From Spirosoma aureum (lineage in GTDB: Bacteria > Bacteroidota > Bacteroidia > Cytophagales > Spirosomataceae), in NCBI RefSeq assembly GCF_011604685.1, contig NZ_CP050063.1, forward strand, positions 6,117,001 to 6,181,000: 64,000 nucleotides of DNA, read 5' to 3'. Position numbers and translations under genes: made by a program. The notes under the pieces were generated by a model that ran no database searches, was not told the origin of the DNA, and saw only the letters and a list, made by a program, of their open reading frames with translations. This document shows, piece after piece, positions 62,933 to 64,000 of the stretch (position 1 is the stretch's first letter; the number at the start of each line of letters is the position of its first letter).

Positions 62933-63265
62933 TTATAAAGAATCGCGTTTTGCGGCACGCGACGAATCGCGTTTTGCTTTTACCTTATCCACTTCATCCG
63001 TAACGGCATCACCAACTTTCCGGGCACCAGTTCCTATGGCTTCACCTGCTACTTTTGCTTTCCGCTTTGCCCCCTGACCCGCTTCGGTTGCTGTTTCGCC
63101 AATGCTCTGGCCCGTATTTTTCATGTCTTCTTTCAGACGGGCTTTTCGCTCAGCCTTTTCCTGACGACGCATTTCTTTCTTACTCATCGCAGTGGAGTCC
63201 TGCGCATAAGCCCCAACAGTTAACATCAGAACAAGTGCAAACACACTCAATAATTTAGTTTTCAT
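62933..63265 (-). CDS. Small secreted Lys/Arg/Ala-rich protein
   Basis: The 110-residue protein has a signal peptide (MKTKLLSVFALVLMLTVGAYAQ) and a mature part of low complexity that alternates basic and acidic residues (KKEMRRQEKAERKARLKEDM) and includes GQSIGETATEAGQGAKRKAK, with the pattern of an extended amphipathic or apolipoprotein-like helix. I do not recognise a named family. A periplasmic or surface role is likely from the signal peptide. It is divergent from ispG. Confidence 0.75.
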   Translation of the reverse strand: MKTKLLSVFALVLMLTVGAYAQDSTAMSKKEMRRQEKAERKARLKEDMKNTGQSIGETATEAGQGAKRKAKVAGEAIGTGARKVGDAVTDEVDKVKAKRDSSRAAKRDSL

Positions 63266-63562
63266 AACGTATGTTTTATGTAAATGACAAGTTGTATTTC
63301 AGTTCGTTCGTAAAGATTACGTTCTTCAACCAGTTAGTCATGTTTCGTAACTCTAACCCACGGCATGGTTTTAATGTTTATTAAATTTTACTCAACAGCC
63401 CTCATTGTCAGTCAGAAAACAATAGGATTAAGTCTTCTTTAAGCGAACATTTACGGTAATGCTGGCGTTTTCTAAGCAAAACAGACGGCTGATTGAAAGG
63501 CTCCTTTTCCGTATCTTTGTCTCCGACAAACGTCTGTGTCAAACGGCGCTGCCGCCATCTGT
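63266..63562. other. Intergenic region before ispG
   Basis: About 300 bp separate the divergent small-protein and ispG genes. I see no clear repeat, hairpin or small gene. A frame of 73 codons that overlaps the ispG start (63493-63714) is a shadow. Confidence 0.4.
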
Positions 63563-64000
63563 ATGCTCGATTCGCTGCTTACTCCTTCTATTTCTGCTTT
63601 AGCCGGTACGCCGGAGCAATCCGGTTCACCCGTTCTTTATACCCAGTCATTAACTCAATACAGTCGCCGAAAAACCAGTACGGTTACCATTGGCGATGTA
63701 CCATTGGGTTCTGACTACCCAATTCGGGTTCAGTCGATGACTACGGTGGATACAATGGATACCCAAGGCTCCGTTGAGCAGAGTATCCGCATGATCGAGG
63801 CTGGTTGCGAATACATTCGCATTACGGCTCCCAGTGTGAAGGAAGCGCAGAACCTCGCTACGATTCGCCAGGAATTACGGTCGCGGGGTTATACAACGCC
63901 ATTGATAGCCGACATCCACTTCACCCCGAATGCGGCTGAGCTAGCGGCCCGTATTGTCGAAAAAGTCCGGATCAATCCGGGCAATTACGCCGATCGCAAA
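63563..64000 (+). CDS. ispG: 4-Hydroxy-3-methylbut-2-enyl diphosphate synthase, 3' end outside window
   Basis: This [4Fe-4S] enzyme (IspG, formerly GcpE) converts MEcPP to HMBPP in the MEP isoprenoid pathway. From the ATG 63563 the frame stays open to the right edge (146 codons). Family landmarks are VTIGDVPLGSDYPIRVQSMT, TMDTQGSVEQ, RIEAGCEYIRITAPSVKEA and PLIADIHFTPNAAELAA, with VRINPGNYADRK at the edge. The N-terminal part has a 40-residue leader before the conserved start, as in Bacteroidota enzymes, which also carry a long insert further on. The C-terminal cysteines of the cluster lie outside the window. Confidence 0.95.
   Translation, partial: MLDSLLTPSISALAGTPEQSGSPVLYTQSLTQYSRRKTSTVTIGDVPLGSDYPIRVQSMTTVDTMDTQGSVEQSIRMIEAGCEYIRITAPSVKEAQNLATIRQELRSRGYTTPLIADIHFTPNAAELAARIVEKVRINPGNYADRK

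Noticed and set aside
1..64000. CRISPR array, prophage, restriction-modification or toxin-antitoxin system
   Set aside because: No regularly spaced direct repeats, cas genes, phage structural genes or defence genes were found in the window.

Overview
The window looks like a chromosomal segment of a Bacteroidota bacterium of the Cytophagales, most like Spirosoma or a close relative. Pointers are a T9SS-type C-terminal sorting domain on a secreted subtilase (60216-62843), DUF4403, DUF2027-Smr and WbqC-like proteins typical of the phylum, the Bacteroidota-style ClpC and IspG, weak or absent Shine-Dalgarno sequences, and moderate GC. The genus is inferred from gene content; no marker gene was compared.

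Positions 1-25104 form one large locus for pectin and uronate use. From the left: a partial hypothetical gene, an alginate-lyase-family and a heparinase-II/III-family lyase (+ strand), then a minus-strand operon PL10 pectate lyase - CE8 pectin methylesterase - CE12 rhamnogalacturonan acetylesterase. A DoxX/HxlR pair follows. Next are fbp, a hexuronate MFS transporter, eda, kdgK, uxaC, uxaA and uxaB, all on the minus strand. A divergent LacI-family regulator follows, then the GH28-GH105 operon. Together these cover polygalacturonan cleavage, de-esterification, galacturonate uptake, and conversion through tagaturonate, altronate, KDG and KDPG to pyruvate and triose phosphate. Fructose-1,6-bisphosphatase lies in the same run for gluconeogenesis. 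Three copies of a near-palindrome with core CGTTNYCGGNAACG lie at 7064-7087, 17615-17638 and 22604-22627, one ahead of each of three of the operons, and are very probably the operators of the LacI-family regulator. A two-gene periplasmic GMC dehydrogenase (22789-25104) ends the locus.

Positions 25512-31300 hold malate:quinone oxidoreductase, a membrane-anchored LytTR regulator, a membrane protein, a nested pair of decayed insertion sequences and tRNA-Arg(ACG). An IS110-group element (28910-30282) sits inside an IS5-family transposase gene. Removing exactly that stretch rejoins the IS5 reading frame. Upstream of the IS110 transposase there is a strongly structured region whose third stem-loop carries one segment identical to the right end and one complementary to the left end of the element, the pattern expected for a bridge RNA. 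The IS110 transposase is broken by six GC-rich insertions of 14-16 nt.

Positions 31360-64000 are mostly housekeeping and envelope genes: an enoyl-CoA hydratase-like protein, a PAP2-like membrane protein, rpoN, pncB, a phosphonatase-like HAD plus FAD oxidoreductase pair, GH20, an FkbM methyltransferase, DUF4403, a TrpB2-type synthase, DUF2027-Smr, a Pif1-like helicase, a VWA-like membrane protein, fabG, a PI-PLC-like hydrolase, a second GMC oxidoreductase, clpC, WbqC-like, an LpxL-like acyltransferase, the T9SS subtilase and the start of ispG. Three long hairpins (27067-27139, 46814-46891, 55375-55468) share the apical motif GTGCCACGGTT/AACYGTGGCAC, but each has its own different, internally complementary arms. 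They look like a dispersed repeat family.
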